Assembly: GCF_039839785.1 (NCBI RefSeq)
Contig: NZ_JBDOQT010000001.1
Span: 806,001-870,000, forward strand
Direction of reading: 5' to 3'
DNA length: 64,000 nt
Source of the DNA: Pelagibius sp. CAU 1746
GTDB taxonomy: Bacteria; Pseudomonadota; Alphaproteobacteria; Kiloniellales; Kiloniellaceae
The notes below the pieces were generated by a model. That model made no database searches. It had not been told where the DNA came from and saw nothing but the letters and a program-made list of their open reading frames with translations. Made by a program: the position numbers and the translations under genes. This document shows positions 9,197-17,201 of the stretch, piece after piece. The number at the start of each line of letters is the position of its first letter. Positions within the stretch are counted from its first letter, which is position 1.

Positions 9197-9730
9197 ATGC
9201 GACTCTTCGTAGCCCTCTCCCTGCCCGACGACCTGCGCGACAGACTCTCCGGTCTCGCCTGCGGGCTGCCGGGCGCGCGCTGGGTGGCGCCGGAGAACCT
9301 GCATCTCACCCTGCGCTTCATCGGCGAGGTGGACGGCGACGAGGCCGAGGACATCGACGCCGCGCTCTCCGGCATCCGCTGCCGGCGCTTCGCGCTGACC
9401 CTGGCGGGGGTCGGGGACTTCGGCGACGACCGGCGTCTGCGCTCGGTCTGGGTCGGGGTCGAGCCCAACGAGACGCTGGAGCGCCTGCAGTCCAAGGTCG
9501 AGCAGGCGGTGCGCCGCGCCGGCCAGCCGCCGGAAAAACGCAAGTTCAAGCCGCACGTCACCCTGGCGCGCTTCAGGTCGCACCCCGGCGAGAAGCTGAG
9601 GGATTATTTCTCGGAACGCTCGCTCTTCCGCGCGCCCCCTTTCGAGGTGACGGGCTTCACGCTCTATTCCAGCTACCTCTCCCACGAGGGCGCGATCTAC
9701 TCGCCCGAAGCGGTCTACCCGCTGGACTAG
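9197..9730 (+). CDS. thpR: RNA 2',3'-cyclic phosphodiesterase (LigT/ThpR)
   Basis: 177-residue member of the 2H phosphoesterase superfamily. Both catalytic HxT motifs are present, HLTLRFIGE near residue 35 and HVTLARF near 118, spaced as in ThpR. The opening MRLFVALSLPDDLRD is also typical. The enzyme opens 2',3'-cyclic phosphates at RNA ends. It converges with the DMT gene with only three bases between the stops. Confidence 0.93.
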   Translation: MRLFVALSLPDDLRDRLSGLACGLPGARWVAPENLHLTLRFIGEVDGDEAEDIDAALSGIRCRRFALTLAGVGDFGDDRRLRSVWVGVEPNETLERLQSKVEQAVRRAGQPPEKRKFKPHVTLARFRSHPGEKLRDYFSERSLFRAPPFEVTGFTLYSSYLSHEGAIYSPEAVYPLD

Positions 9731-9733
9731 CCC

Positions 9734-10669
9734 TCAGGACGTCGGGCCCAGGGGGCCGGCGGGCGGCTGCACCGGCTTGGGCTTGCGGGTCTCGCGGTGC
9801 AGGATGTAGAGGCCGCTGGCGACCAGGATGGCGGCGCCGGCCCAGACATTGGGCGCCGGGATGTCGCCCCATATGGCCCAGCCGAAGATCACGCCCCAAA
9901 CCAGCACCGTGTAGTCGAAGGGCGCGATGACCGCCGCCGGGGCGTGGCGGTAGCCCTGGGTGATGAGCGACATGCCGGCGGTGCCGATGATTCCCATCAG
10001 CAGGAAGACGCCGAAGTCCGGCAGGCCGGGGGTCTGCCACTGGGCCGGCATCATTACCGCCGTGACCAGGACGGCGGCGACGCTGGGCCAGAACATGATG
10101 GCGGCGGTGGAGAGGTCGCGGGTCAGCTTGCGCCCGACCAGCATGGAGAGGGCATAGGCCATGGCGGCGGAGAGCGGCAGCAAGGCCTCGACGCGGAAGC
10201 TGGTGGTGCCCGGCTGCACGACGACGAGGACACCCAGGAAGCCGATGGCGACTGCGGCCCAGCGGCGGAGGCCGACGTGCTCGCCCAGCACCGGCACCGA
10301 CAGTGCGGTGATGAACAGCGGCGCGGCAAAGACCACGGCGAAGGCGTCGGCCAGCGGCAGATAGCGCAGCCCGGTGAAGAACAGGAAGGCGGCGGCGATG
10401 TTCAAGAGGCTGCGCAGGGCCAAGAGTCCGGGCCGCCGGGGTGTCAGGCTGGACAGGCCGGCACCCGAGACGATCACGTAGGCGAAGACCGCCAGGGCTC
10501 CGATGCCGTTGCGCACCAGCACGATCTGACTGACGGCGTAGCCTTCGCCCAGGAACTTGGCGCAGGTGTCCATGATCGCCATGCCGAGCATGCCGATCAC
10601 GGCGCAGCCGATCCCGAGGCCGACCCGCTCGTCGGCGGCGGCGGTGCTGGAAGTGTTGGTCATCCTCAT
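9734..10669 (-). CDS. EamA/DMT family transporter
   Basis: 311 residues with ten predicted helices in two EamA repeats (GCAVIGMLGMAIMDTCAKFL at the first helix; the second repeat begins near AAMAYALSMLVGRKL). An exporter of unknown small-molecule substrate. Unlike the gene at 585-1469 it lies two bases downstream of the fructosamine-kinase-like gene and is probably the last gene of an operon with that gene and the tyrosine phosphatase. The C-terminal tail is Pro-rich and cytoplasmic. Confidence 0.9.
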   Translation of the reverse strand: MRMTNTSSTAAADERVGLGIGCAVIGMLGMAIMDTCAKFLGEGYAVSQIVLVRNGIGALAVFAYVIVSGAGLSSLTPRRPGLLALRSLLNIAAAFLFFTGLRYLPLADAFAVVFAAPLFITALSVPVLGEHVGLRRWAAVAIGFLGVLVVVQPGTTSFRVEALLPLSAAMAYALSMLVGRKLTRDLSTAAIMFWPSVAAVLVTAVMMPAQWQTPGLPDFGVFLLMGIIGTAGMSLITQGYRHAPAAVIAPFDYTVLVWGVIFGWAIWGDIPAPNVWAGAAILVASGLYILHRETRKPKPVQPPAGPLGPTS

Positions 10670-10671
10670 AC

Positions 10672-11538
10672 CTACCCGTAGCGGCTCAGGATGTCCTGCA
10701 CCATTTGCGCATAGGGGGGTCCACAGATCTCCGTGTGGACCAGCAGCGGGAAGAGGTTGTAGACGTCGCGCCGGCCTTCATCGTAGCCCGGCCGCAGGGG
10801 CCGCAGCTCGCGGTAGCGGCGGTGAAAGGCGGCGCCGAAGGTCGACAGCAGCTCGATGTAGGCGATCTCCACCTCCGGGTCGGCGTAGTAGATCGCCGGG
10901 TCGATGAAGGCGGCGACGCGGCCCCCGTCCTTTTCTGGGCCGAACAGCACGTTTCCGCTCCACACGTCGCCGTGCACCAGGCCGGGGGCCGGCGGCTGGT
11001 CGATGAAGTTCTCGAGCTGCAGGCAAAAACGCTCCAAGTGGCGGTGGGTCTCCGCCGGCAGACGCCCGGACTCCCGCGCGACCAGGCCCATCGTCAGCAG
11101 GCGCCGCTCGCGGTAGAAGTCGCACCAGTTCTCGGTCCAGGGATTGGGCTGCGGCAGGGCGCCGATCACCGTATCGCGCTCAAAGCCATACTCCCGCGCG
11201 GTGATGCCGTGCAGCGCGGCGAGGCGCTCGGCGGCGTCGACCTCGGCGGCTGTGCCGTGTCCGGGCCGGTGATCGATAAAATCCATGAGCAGCAGGTCTT
11301 CGCTGACATGGCGCGTCGCCGGCACCGGCAGGGCCGAGTGCTCCGCCAGGTAGTCGAGCATGAAGCCTTCGATGGCGAGGCCGCCACCGGCATCGTTGGG
11401 GGCGGCGACTTTGGCGACCAGGGGCGGACGGTCCGCGAAGTCCAGGCGGTAGACCTCGGCGATGCAGCCGCCGATCAGCGGCGTGGCGCGCAGCGGTTCC
11501 GCGCCGCAGGCCGCCGCCACCGCCGCGCCCAGAGTCAC
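10672..11538 (-). CDS. fructosamine kinase family protein
   Basis: 288 residues with the aminoglycoside-phosphotransferase-like kinase fold. Seen: the nucleotide-binding Lys in PLVAKVA, the catalytic loop VHGDVWSGNVLF, the metal-binding Asp in FIDPAIYYADPEVE, and a C-terminal YNLFPLLVHTEICG that is characteristic of the FN3K/YniA branch. Such kinases phosphorylate ketosamines on glycated proteins so that they break down. Its ATG overlaps the stop of the phosphatase gene (ATGA), so the kinase and a protein-tyrosine-phosphatase-fold enzyme are coupled. In other bacteria FN3K-like genes are also found beside low-molecular-weight phosphatases, which suggests repair of phosphorylated glycation products. 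Confidence 0.9.
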   Translation of the reverse strand: MTLGAAVAAACGAEPLRATPLIGGCIAEVYRLDFADRPPLVAKVAAPNDAGGGLAIEGFMLDYLAEHSALPVPATRHVSEDLLLMDFIDHRPGHGTAAEVDAAERLAALHGITAREYGFERDTVIGALPQPNPWTENWCDFYRERRLLTMGLVARESGRLPAETHRHLERFCLQLENFIDQPPAPGLVHGDVWSGNVLFGPEKDGGRVAAFIDPAIYYADPEVEIAYIELLSTFGAAFHRRYRELRPLRPGYDEGRRDVYNLFPLLVHTEICGPPYAQMVQDILSRYG

Positions 11539-12017
11539 GACCGTTCCAGCAGCTCTTCGCGGAGCCGGGCGACCCAGGCCGGCGCGGCGGCTTCGATGAC
11601 GTCCAGCATGGCGGCGTAATCGGCATCGCCGCCGTAGTAGGGGTCGGCCACGTCGATGCCGGCTTCCGGCAGCACTTCCAGGTAGAGATCGAGGCGGCTG
11701 GTCGAGCCCGGCGGCTGCAGGGCGGTGAGCTTGCGCAGGTGGCCGCGGTCCATGGCCAGGATCAGGTCGAAGGTGGTGAAGTCCTGTGGCGCCACTTCAC
11801 GCGCGCGCAGCGGCGAGAGGTCGTAGCCGCGCTTGGCCGCAAGGCGGACGGCCGGCTCGGAGGGCGGCTCGCCGACGTGGTAGTCGAAGGTGCCGGCGGA
11901 ATCGACCTCCACCGTCCCGCCCAGGCCGGCGGCGGCCAAGTGGTCGCGCAAGATGACTTCGGCCGAGGGCGAGCGGCAGATGTTGCCGGTGCAGACGGTG
12001 AGAATTCTGTAGGTCAC
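11535..12017 (-). CDS. low molecular weight protein-tyrosine-phosphatase
   Basis: 160 residues. The P-loop CTGNICRSPSAEVILR sits at residues 8-23 and contains the nucleophile Cys and the Cx5R motif; the general-acid Asp is in VADPYYGGDADY near residue 123. Length and motif order are those of LMW-PTPs. It is the first gene of a probable three-gene transcript with the FN3K-like kinase (ATGA overlap) and the DMT exporter. The divergent sirtuin gene starts 153 bases away on the other strand. Confidence 0.93.
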   Translation of the reverse strand: MTYRILTVCTGNICRSPSAEVILRDHLAAAGLGGTVEVDSAGTFDYHVGEPPSEPAVRLAAKRGYDLSPLRAREVAPQDFTTFDLILAMDRGHLRKLTALQPPGSTSRLDLYLEVLPEAGIDVADPYYGGDADYAAMLDVIEAAAPAWVARLREELLERS

Positions 12018-12170
12018 GCGCCCTCCAAAGCTGGCTGGCCGACGGCGAAACCGCCGGTCACGACGATGTGGCTGTATCCCGGACCGGGGTTTCGTCTATC
12101 ATCGCTCCTCGCGTCACGCAACCGCAGGCCGCCGCGCGGCGAACCCAGGGACCAAGACCGTCAGCCAGGT

Positions 12171-12896
12171 ATGGACAGCCGGCGTATCGTTATCCTGACA
12201 GGAGCGGGGATCTCCAAGGAATCCGGGCTCGACACCTTCCGCGATCCGGAGGGGCTCTGGGCGCGCGTGCGCATCGAGGACGTGGCGACGCCGGAGGCCT
12301 TCGCCCGCGACCCCGACAGGGTCCATGCCTTCTACAATCACCGCCGCGAGACCCTGTTGACGGCGGAGGTGCGGCCCAACGCCGCCCATGCCGCCCTGGC
12401 CCGCCTGGAGGCCGAGTGGCCGGGCGAGGTGCTGCTGGTCACCCAGAACATCGACGACCTGCACGAGCGCGCCGGTTCGAAGAACCTCATCCACATGCAC
12501 GGCGAGCTGTTGAAGGCGCGCTGCCTGGTCTGCGGAGAGGCCAGCCCCTGGCGCGAACCGATGTCCCGCGACAGCCGCTGCCCGGCCTGCGGGGCCCAGG
12601 GCGCGCTGCGCGTCGACGTGGTGTGGTTCGGCGAGATGCCCTTCGAGATGGACCGCATCTACGACGCCCTGGCGGCCTGCGACCTCTTCGTCTCCATCGG
12701 CACTTCCGGCAACGTCTATCCGGCCGCGGGATTCGTCGCCGAAGCGCGGGGCAATGGGCGGGCCCACACGGTGGAGGTGAATCTGGAGCCCTCGGAGGGC
12801 GCCTCCCTCTTCGCCGAGTGCCATCACGGTCCGGCCAGCCTGGAGGTGCCGGCCTTTGTCGACGAGATTTTGAGAAGCAGCGGCTCCCGTGCCTGA
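12171..12896 (+). CDS. cobB: NAD-dependent protein deacylase (sirtuin, CobB-like)
   Basis: 241 residues. The NAD-binding motif VILTGAGISKESGLDTFRD opens the protein; TQNIDDLHERAG and HMHGE follow with the catalytic His. Two CxxC pairs (CLVCGE, CPACG) form the structural Zn site and WFGEMP follows. Tyr55 and Arg58 in FYNHRR are the YxxR pair that lets class III sirtuins such as E. coli CobB and SIRT5 accept succinyl-lysine, so desuccinylase as well as deacetylase activity is expected. The ATG at 12171 directly precedes the conserved domain. The 3' end overlaps the next gene by eight bases. Confidence 0.94.
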   Translation: MDSRRIVILTGAGISKESGLDTFRDPEGLWARVRIEDVATPEAFARDPDRVHAFYNHRRETLLTAEVRPNAAHAALARLEAEWPGEVLLVTQNIDDLHERAGSKNLIHMHGELLKARCLVCGEASPWREPMSRDSRCPACGAQGALRVDVVWFGEMPFEMDRIYDALAACDLFVSIGTSGNVYPAAGFVAEARGNGRAHTVEVNLEPSEGASLFAECHHGPASLEVPAFVDEILRSSGSRA

Positions 12897-13491
12897 CAAG
12901 TCGCCCGAGCGGACGTTGGAAGAGATCGTCGCCGCGGCGCGCGCCTGCCGGGCCTGCGAAGAACACCTGCCGCTGGGCCCACGCCCGGTGGTGCGCGCGG
13001 CGCCCAGCGCACGGCTGCTCATCGTCGGTCAGGCGCCGGGCACACGCGTTCACGAGACGGGCATTCCCTGGAACGACCGTTCCGGCGAGCGGCTGCGCGA
13101 CTGGCTGCGGATCCCCGAGGAGGTCTTCTACGACGAGACCAGAGTGGCCATCGTGCCCATGGGGTTCTGCTATCCCGGCGTCGACGCCAAGGGCGGCGAC
13201 AAGCCGCCGCGCCCGGAGTGCGCGCCGCTGTGGCACGAGCCGCTGCGCGCCGGGCTGCGCAAGGTGGAGCTGACCTTGCTGGTGGGCATGTATGCGCAAA
13301 AACACTATCTCGGCAAACGCCGGCAGAAGACCCTGACCGAGACCGTGCGCCACTGGCGCGACGCCCTGCCGGATTTTCTGCCCCTGCCGCACCCGAGCTG
13401 GCGCAACACCGTCTGGCTGAAGAAGAACCCCTGGTTCGAGGAAGACCTGCTGCCGGAGTTGCGCAAGCGGGTGAAGCGCTTGGTGGCTTAG
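12889..13491 (+). CDS. uracil-DNA glycosylase family protein with probable Fe-S cluster
   Basis: 200 residues, GTG start inside the sirtuin gene. Motif 1 is GQAPGTRVHETGIPWND (GEAPG in family 4 UDGs, with Gln replacing Glu), motif 3 is PHPS near residue 163. Cys20, Cys23, Cys94 and Cys111 are spaced much as the four 4Fe-4S ligands of family 4 glycosylases, so a cluster is likely. The protein is assigned to the COG1573-like group; whether it removes uracil is not shown. The eight-base overlap with the sirtuin gene indicates coupled translation. Confidence 0.87.
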   Translation: MPDKSPERTLEEIVAAARACRACEEHLPLGPRPVVRAAPSARLLIVGQAPGTRVHETGIPWNDRSGERLRDWLRIPEEVFYDETRVAIVPMGFCYPGVDAKGGDKPPRPECAPLWHEPLRAGLRKVELTLLVGMYAQKHYLGKRRQKTLTETVRHWRDALPDFLPLPHPSWRNTVWLKKNPWFEEDLLPELRKRVKRLVA

Positions 13492-13512
13492 CTGGGCATT
13501 TGCCGCTTGCGC

Positions 13513-13624
13513 ACTTCACCCCCCTCCTAACTCCCCCCATCAAGGGGGGAGGGATGATCTGAAAGACATCGCAACAAACCGTTCCCTCCCCCTTGGATGG
13601 GGGAGGGTTAGGGTGGGGGTGACT
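13513..13624. repeat. intergenic palindromic repeat, family A, copy 1
   Basis: Two inverted arms (cacccccctcctaactcccc near 13518 and a gggagggttagggtggg-type arm near 13600) flank about 40 bases; each arm also holds its own short hairpin (cccccatcaaggggg; cccccttggatggggg). It lies between a plus-strand stop and a minus-strand stop, so it may serve as a bidirectional terminator. Related copies are at 17202-17300 and 18303-18410. Confidence 0.85.
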
Positions 13625-13663
13625 CCCCCTCCATTTAAAGCCAATGACCGGAAATAATCTGGC

Positions 13664-14329
13664 TCAGTCCTTGCGGGTCACCAGGTAGGCGCAGCGCCGC
13701 GCGCCGGCCAGGATGTGGTCGCTGCGCTCCACCTTGAAGCCGCGGCCCAGCGATTTGCGGAAGACCTCCAGCTCCATGTTGCAGAGGCCGGTGCAGGCCG
13801 CCGCGGCCGAGCAGACCGGGCAGTGGTTTTCGATCAGCAGGTAGCCGCCGTTCGCTTTCTGCACCTCGGCCATGTAGCCCTCGGCGGTGCGGATCTCGGC
13901 CAGCGCCTGCAGCTTCTTCGGCAGGCTCGGCTGCTTGTCCATGCGCGCGCGGTAGCTGGCGGTCTGCTCCTTGGCGCGCAGCTGCAGCAGCTTGTCCAGT
14001 CCTTCCGGGCCGAAGACCTGCTTCATGGAGTTGATCAGGCCGACGGTGAAGTCGGCATGGCCGTCGGGAAAGAAGCGGTCGGCGGCGGGGGTCAGCGCCC
14101 AGAGCTTGGCCGGGCGGCCGGTCTTCTTGGGACCGGCGGGCCGCGCCTCGGCCTCGTGGGTCACCAGGCCCTCGGCCTCCAGGTCGTAGAGGTGCTGGCG
14201 CACGGCCATGGCGGAGACGCCCAGGCGGCGGGCCAGGCTGGCGGCGTCCTGCGGGCCGTCCTGCTTCAGGCTGTCGATCAGGGCGCGGCGGCTGCGCTTT
14301 TCCGCCGGAACGGCGTTACGGTTGCTCAT
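13664..14329 (-). CDS. SufR-like iron-sulfur-type transcriptional regulator
   Basis: 221 residues. An N-terminal winged helix-turn-helix (LIDSLKQDGPQDAASLARRL then SAMAVRQHLYDLEAEGLV) is followed by GRPAKLWALT, the wing sequence of COG2345/SufR proteins. The C-terminal half carries NHCPVCSAAAACTGLC and a later RRCAYLV, the Cys array expected for a bound Fe-S cluster. SufR proteins repress Fe-S-related genes and lose DNA binding when the cluster changes. It is divergent from the Rieske protein gene with 91 bases between start codons, including palindromes, so control of that gene and of itself is the natural inference. Confidence 0.85.
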   Translation of the reverse strand: MSNRNAVPAEKRSRRALIDSLKQDGPQDAASLARRLGVSAMAVRQHLYDLEAEGLVTHEAEARPAGPKKTGRPAKLWALTPAADRFFPDGHADFTVGLINSMKQVFGPEGLDKLLQLRAKEQTASYRARMDKQPSLPKKLQALAEIRTAEGYMAEVQKANGGYLLIENHCPVCSAAAACTGLCNMELEVFRKSLGRGFKVERSDHILAGARRCAYLVTRKD

Positions 14330-14330
14330 G

Positions 14331-14369
14331 GAGTCTTTCTAAAGTTTTTTCTTGAGAAACACAAGACTC
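14331..14369. promoter_or_regulatory. inverted repeat at the start of the SufR-like gene
   Basis: Arms gagtctt (14331-14337) and aagactc (14363-14369) separated by 25 bases. The left arm begins two bases before the regulator start codon, where a bound protein would block its own transcription. Candidate operator; the spacing is wide, so chance is not excluded. Confidence 0.35.
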
Positions 14370-14378
14370 GGGCTTAGG

Positions 14379-14406
14379 GTATTTCGAAAGAAAATACTTT
14401 CGAAAG
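14379..14406. promoter_or_regulatory. paired palindromes upstream of the Rieske gene (candidate operator)
   Basis: tttcgaaag occurs twice, at 14382-14390 and 14398-14406, 16 bases apart; the second is part of the perfect palindrome ctttcgaaag (14397-14406). The same stretch holds gtattt/aaatac arms (14379-14384 and 14392-14397). It ends 14 bases before the Rieske ATG and directly before its Shine-Dalgarno, in an otherwise GC-rich window, and faces a SufR-like repressor. Proposed binding site for that repressor. Confidence 0.5.
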
Positions 14407-14420
14407 TAGGTGGAGGAGAT

Positions 14421-16037
14421 ATGTCCATGGCCCTGCCCCCCACGGCTGTAGCTGAGGAAAGCGCCTCGTCGCTGGTTCACGTCGCCCCGCTGGAAGAACT
14501 GCTGGAAAAGGGGCGCCACCTCTTCAAGGCCGAAGGCAAGCAGATCGCCGTCTTCGCCGGCGCGGCGGGTGTCTTCGCTTGCAACAACCGCTGCCCTCAC
14601 GAGGGCTATCCCCTGATGGAAGGCAGCCTTGATAAGGGCTGCATCCTCACCTGCAACTGGCACAACTGGAAATTCGACCTGGCCGGGGGCGAGACCCTGG
14701 TGGGCGGCGACAAGTTGCGCCGCTACCCGGTCGAGATCATCGACGGCGAGGTCTGGGTCGACATCGCCGATCCGCCGGCCGGGGAGGTGGCGGCCGCGGC
14801 GCTGAACAGCCTGCGCGATTCTTTCCGCCGCCACGAGTACGACCGCATGGCGCGCGAGATCTCCCGCCTGCAGAAGGCGGGCGCCGACCCGCTGGACGCC
14901 CTGCGCGCCGCCTTTTCCTGGACCGCCGAGCGCTTCGAGTTCGGCTGCAGTCACGCGCAGGCCGGCGCCGCCGACTGGCTGGCGATCCGCGACGACTACG
15001 CCGCCGGCGAGGCCGAGCGCCTGGTGCCCCTGGTGGAGATCGTCGGCCACCTGGCCTGGGACACGCTGCGCGAGCCGGCCTATCCCTACCCGCAGGAAAG
15101 CCTGCCCTACGATGCCGGGGCCTTCGTCGCCGCCATCGAGGCGGAGGACGAAGCCGCCGCCGTCGCGCGGCTGCGCGGCGCGCTGGGTGCGGGCCTGACC
15201 TTCCGCGACCTGGAGCCGGCCCTGGCCGAGGCGGCGCTGGCCCACTACCAGGACTTCGGCCATGCCGCCATCTACGTGCAGAAGACCGGCGAGCTTCTCG
15301 ACCGCCTGGGACCCGAGGCGGCCGAGCCGCTGCTGCTCAGCCTCGTGCGCTCCCTGGTTTATGCGACGCGCGAGGATTTGATCCCGGAGTTCCGCGCCTA
15401 TGGGCCCGCGCTGGCGGCCTGGGACGGGCAGGGAAAGCAAGCGATCGGGGCGAACGACCTGCTGGGCCTTTCGGTGCCCAAGGTGCTGGCGCGGGTGAAC
15501 GCCTCCTCCGGCGACCGGCGCGCGCTCTACGATGCGCTCCTCGGCGCGGCCTGCTGGCAGTTCCTGCATTTCGACATGGACATCATGTTCGCGAGCGACA
15601 AGCCGGTGTCGCTGAACGTGAGCTGGCTCGACTTCACCCACGCCCTCACCTTCGCCAACGCGGTGCGCACGCTCTGCGGCCGCCATCCGCAGTTCTGGCC
15701 GCAGGGCCTGCTGCAGATCGGCTGCTTCGTCGGCCGCAACGCCGGCTTCGTCGACAAGGCCCTCGACGAGTCGCCCTGGCGGGTGGAGGATCCGCAGGCC
15801 TTTCTCGATGGGTCTCTGAAGGGGGTGCTGGACCACGGCAGGTTCGAGTACATCGTCTCGATCCACCTGGTGAAGCTGCTCACTGCGGTGAAGGCCGAGG
15901 TGACGGCGGCGCCGGACGCGCCCTGGGTGCCGGCGATGCTGGCCGCGGTGAACCGCTTCCTCAACGAGCCGCTGAGGCGCAAGCACACGCTGCGCACCGC
16001 GAAACAGGCCCTGGGCTTCGTCGCCGCGGAAGGATGA
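14421..16037 (+). CDS. Rieske [2Fe-2S] protein with long helical C-terminal domain
   Basis: 538 residues. Residues about 18-112 form a Rieske domain with Cys58-x-His60 (CPHEGY) and Cys78-x2-His81 (CNWHNW), the four ligands of a 2Fe-2S cluster. The remaining 420 residues are Ala/Leu-rich and predicted helical, without a recognised catalytic motif; they are not the usual ring-hydroxylase alpha domain, as no 2-His-1-carboxylate motif is evident. A good ggagga Shine-Dalgarno precedes ATG 14421. Divergent SufR-like regulator and palindromes upstream suggest control by Fe-S or redox state. Function unknown; electron transfer or Fe-S sensing is possible. Confidence 0.82.
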   Translation: MSMALPPTAVAEESASSLVHVAPLEELLEKGRHLFKAEGKQIAVFAGAAGVFACNNRCPHEGYPLMEGSLDKGCILTCNWHNWKFDLAGGETLVGGDKLRRYPVEIIDGEVWVDIADPPAGEVAAAALNSLRDSFRRHEYDRMAREISRLQKAGADPLDALRAAFSWTAERFEFGCSHAQAGAADWLAIRDDYAAGEAERLVPLVEIVGHLAWDTLREPAYPYPQESLPYDAGAFVAAIEAEDEAAAVARLRGALGAGLTFRDLEPALAEAALAHYQDFGHAAIYVQKTGELLDRLGPEAAEPLLLSLVRSLVYATREDLIPEFRAYGPALAAWDGQGKQAIGANDLLGLSVPKVLARVNASSGDRRALYDALLGAACWQFLHFDMDIMFASDKPVSLNVSWLDFTHALTFANAVRTLCGRHPQFWPQGLLQIGCFVGRNAGFVDKALDESPWRVEDPQAFLDGSLKGVLDHGRFEYIVSIHLVKLLTAVKAEVTAAPDAPWVPAMLAAVNRFLNEPLRRKHTLRTAKQALGFVAAEG

Positions 16038-16042
16038 CCATC

Positions 16043-16153
16043 ATGTGCATGAAGATCTCCGCCGGGAACTTGCTCACGTTGCTGCTTTCCGGTTTCTGCC
16101 TGCGCCTGCTGCGCAGCCGTCATCTGTTTCGCCGAAGCTGCTGTCCGGCGTAG
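16043..16153 (+). CDS. possible 36-residue Cys-containing small protein
   Basis: ATG five bases after the Rieske stop, with gaagga suitably placed upstream (inside the end of the Rieske gene). The peptide starts MCMKISAGNLLTLLLSGFC, has one hydrophobic stretch, then a basic tail ending RRSCCPA; four Cys in 36 residues. Translational coupling to the Rieske gene is the only support. I do not recognise a family, and a chance frame is possible. Confidence 0.35.
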   Translation: MCMKISAGNLLTLLLSGFCLRLLRSRHLFRRSCCPA

Positions 16154-16191
16154 AGCAGGAACGGGCGCACTGACTTTGCCATACCTCCGAC

Positions 16192-16280
16192 TGTCATCCT
16201 CGCACTTGATGCGAGGATCCATTTGAGAGGTTTGCGCCGGGTGTCGCCCATGGACCCTCGGGTCAAGCCCGAGGGTGACC
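16192..16280. repeat. intergenic palindromic repeat, family B, copy 1
   Basis: Two outward-facing half-sites that are inverted copies of each other: tgtcatcctcgcacttgatg at the left, and ggaccctcgggtcaagcccg followed by agggtgac at the right. Each half is a hairpin by itself (cctcg...cgagg; ccctcgggt...gcccgaggg), so the whole can form a cruciform. Copies also at 39998-40099 and 59324-59419. Confidence 0.8.
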
Positions 16281-16312
16281 GTGGAGAAAACGGAGAAGGC
16301 GGTGTGTTCGTC

Positions 16313-16348
16313 CCAAAAGAAAACGGCCCGCCGGTGAGGGCGGGCCGT
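16313..16348 (-). terminator. Rho-independent terminator of the zincin gene
   Basis: On the minus strand a 10-bp stem (acggcccgcc / ggcgggccgt) is followed by TTTTCTTTT. It starts 27 bases after the stop of the minus-strand metallopeptidase gene. Confidence 0.85.
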
Positions 16349-16374
16349 GCGTCGTTCAGACTTCTGCGCTTCGT

Positions 16375-16788
16375 TCAGACCGTGCGCTCGATACGGTCCA
16401 TGTCGTCGTCGGAGAAACCGAAGTGGTGGCCGATCTCGTGCACCAGCACGTGCTTGACCACCTCGGCCAGATCCTCGCCGCTGTCGCACCAGTAGTCGAG
16501 GATCGGGCGGCGGTAGAGGTAGATCATGTCCAGATCGTCGGGCACGTCCAGCGACGACTTGTTCTGCAGGTCGACGCCGCGGTAGAGGCCCAGCAGATCG
16601 AAGGGCGACTCGCAGTCCATCTCCTCCAACGTGTCGTCGTCGGGGAAGTCGAGCACACGGATCACCACGTTGCCCAGCGCCTGGCGCAGCTCTTCCGGGA
16701 TTTCGGCATAAGCCTCCCGGGCCAGCGCTTCCAAGTGCTGGGTTTCTGGCGGTGTCGTGTAACGCCCGACATCGTGCATTTGTGCCAT
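16375..16788 (-). CDS. metallopeptidase family protein (small zincin)
   Basis: 137 residues. The zincin motif HEIGHHFG lies near the C-terminus, preceded by the acidic loop DIYLYRRPILDY-like segment (MIYLYRRPILDYW) that defines the small bacterial metallopeptidase family PF06262. A third ligand is probably Asp or Glu in GFSDDDMDRIE. ATG 16788 is chosen over a TTG four codons earlier, since gggaac precedes the ATG. Physiological substrate unknown. Own terminator at 16313-16348. Confidence 0.88.
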   Translation of the reverse strand: MAQMHDVGRYTTPPETQHLEALAREAYAEIPEELRQALGNVVIRVLDFPDDDTLEEMDCESPFDLLGLYRGVDLQNKSSLDVPDDLDMIYLYRRPILDYWCDSGEDLAEVVKHVLVHEIGHHFGFSDDDMDRIERTV

Positions 16789-16906
16789 AACCGTTCCCAA
16801 TTTCGCGTCCTGTTGAAGGTCACCCTAGCGCGGCTTGACCGGGAGTCCAAGCAGAGTCAACTTCGGTTAACCTTACTTGAGTGATTTCGTTTTTCTGGAG
16901 GTCTTG

Positions 16907-17197
16907 ATGGCGGAAAGGTTAAGCGGCGAGGCGCGCTCCGCCTTGCCGGAGGAGTTGCCCGGATGGGCGCTGGTGGAGGGCCGGGATGCCTTAAAAAAGA
17001 CATTTCGGTTCAAGACTTTCAGCCAGGCCTGGGGCTTCATGAACCGGGTCGCCTTGGCGGCCGAGAAGCTCAATCACCACCCGGAGTGGTTCAACGTCTA
17101 CAACCGGGTGGAGATCACCCTGACGACCCACGACTGCGACGGCCTTTCCGACCTCGACGTGAAGCTCGCCAAGCGCATCGACAAGTTCGCCGAGTGA
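16907..17197 (+). CDS. phhB: 4a-hydroxytetrahydrobiopterin dehydratase (PCD/DCoH)
   Basis: 96 residues, the normal family length. The active-site block [23 protein letters not shown] contains the HHP and catalytic His residues; the fold start [16 protein letters not shown] is typical. The enzyme dehydrates 4a-hydroxytetrahydropterin formed by aromatic amino-acid hydroxylases, and in bacteria may also act in molybdopterin metabolism. ATG 16907 has a strong ggagg Shine-Dalgarno seven bases upstream. No hydroxylase gene is nearby. Confidence 0.94.
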   Translation: MAERLSGEARSALPEELPGWALVEGRDALKKTFRFKTFSQAWGFMNRVALAAEKLNHHPEWFNVYNRVEITLTTHDCDGLSDLDVKLAKRIDKFAE

Positions 17198-17201
17198 GGC
17201 C

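Noticed and set aside
16788-16800. TTG start giving a four-residue longer zincin
   Set aside because: The downstream ATG has its own Shine-Dalgarno-like gggaac and the extra residues are not part of the family domain.
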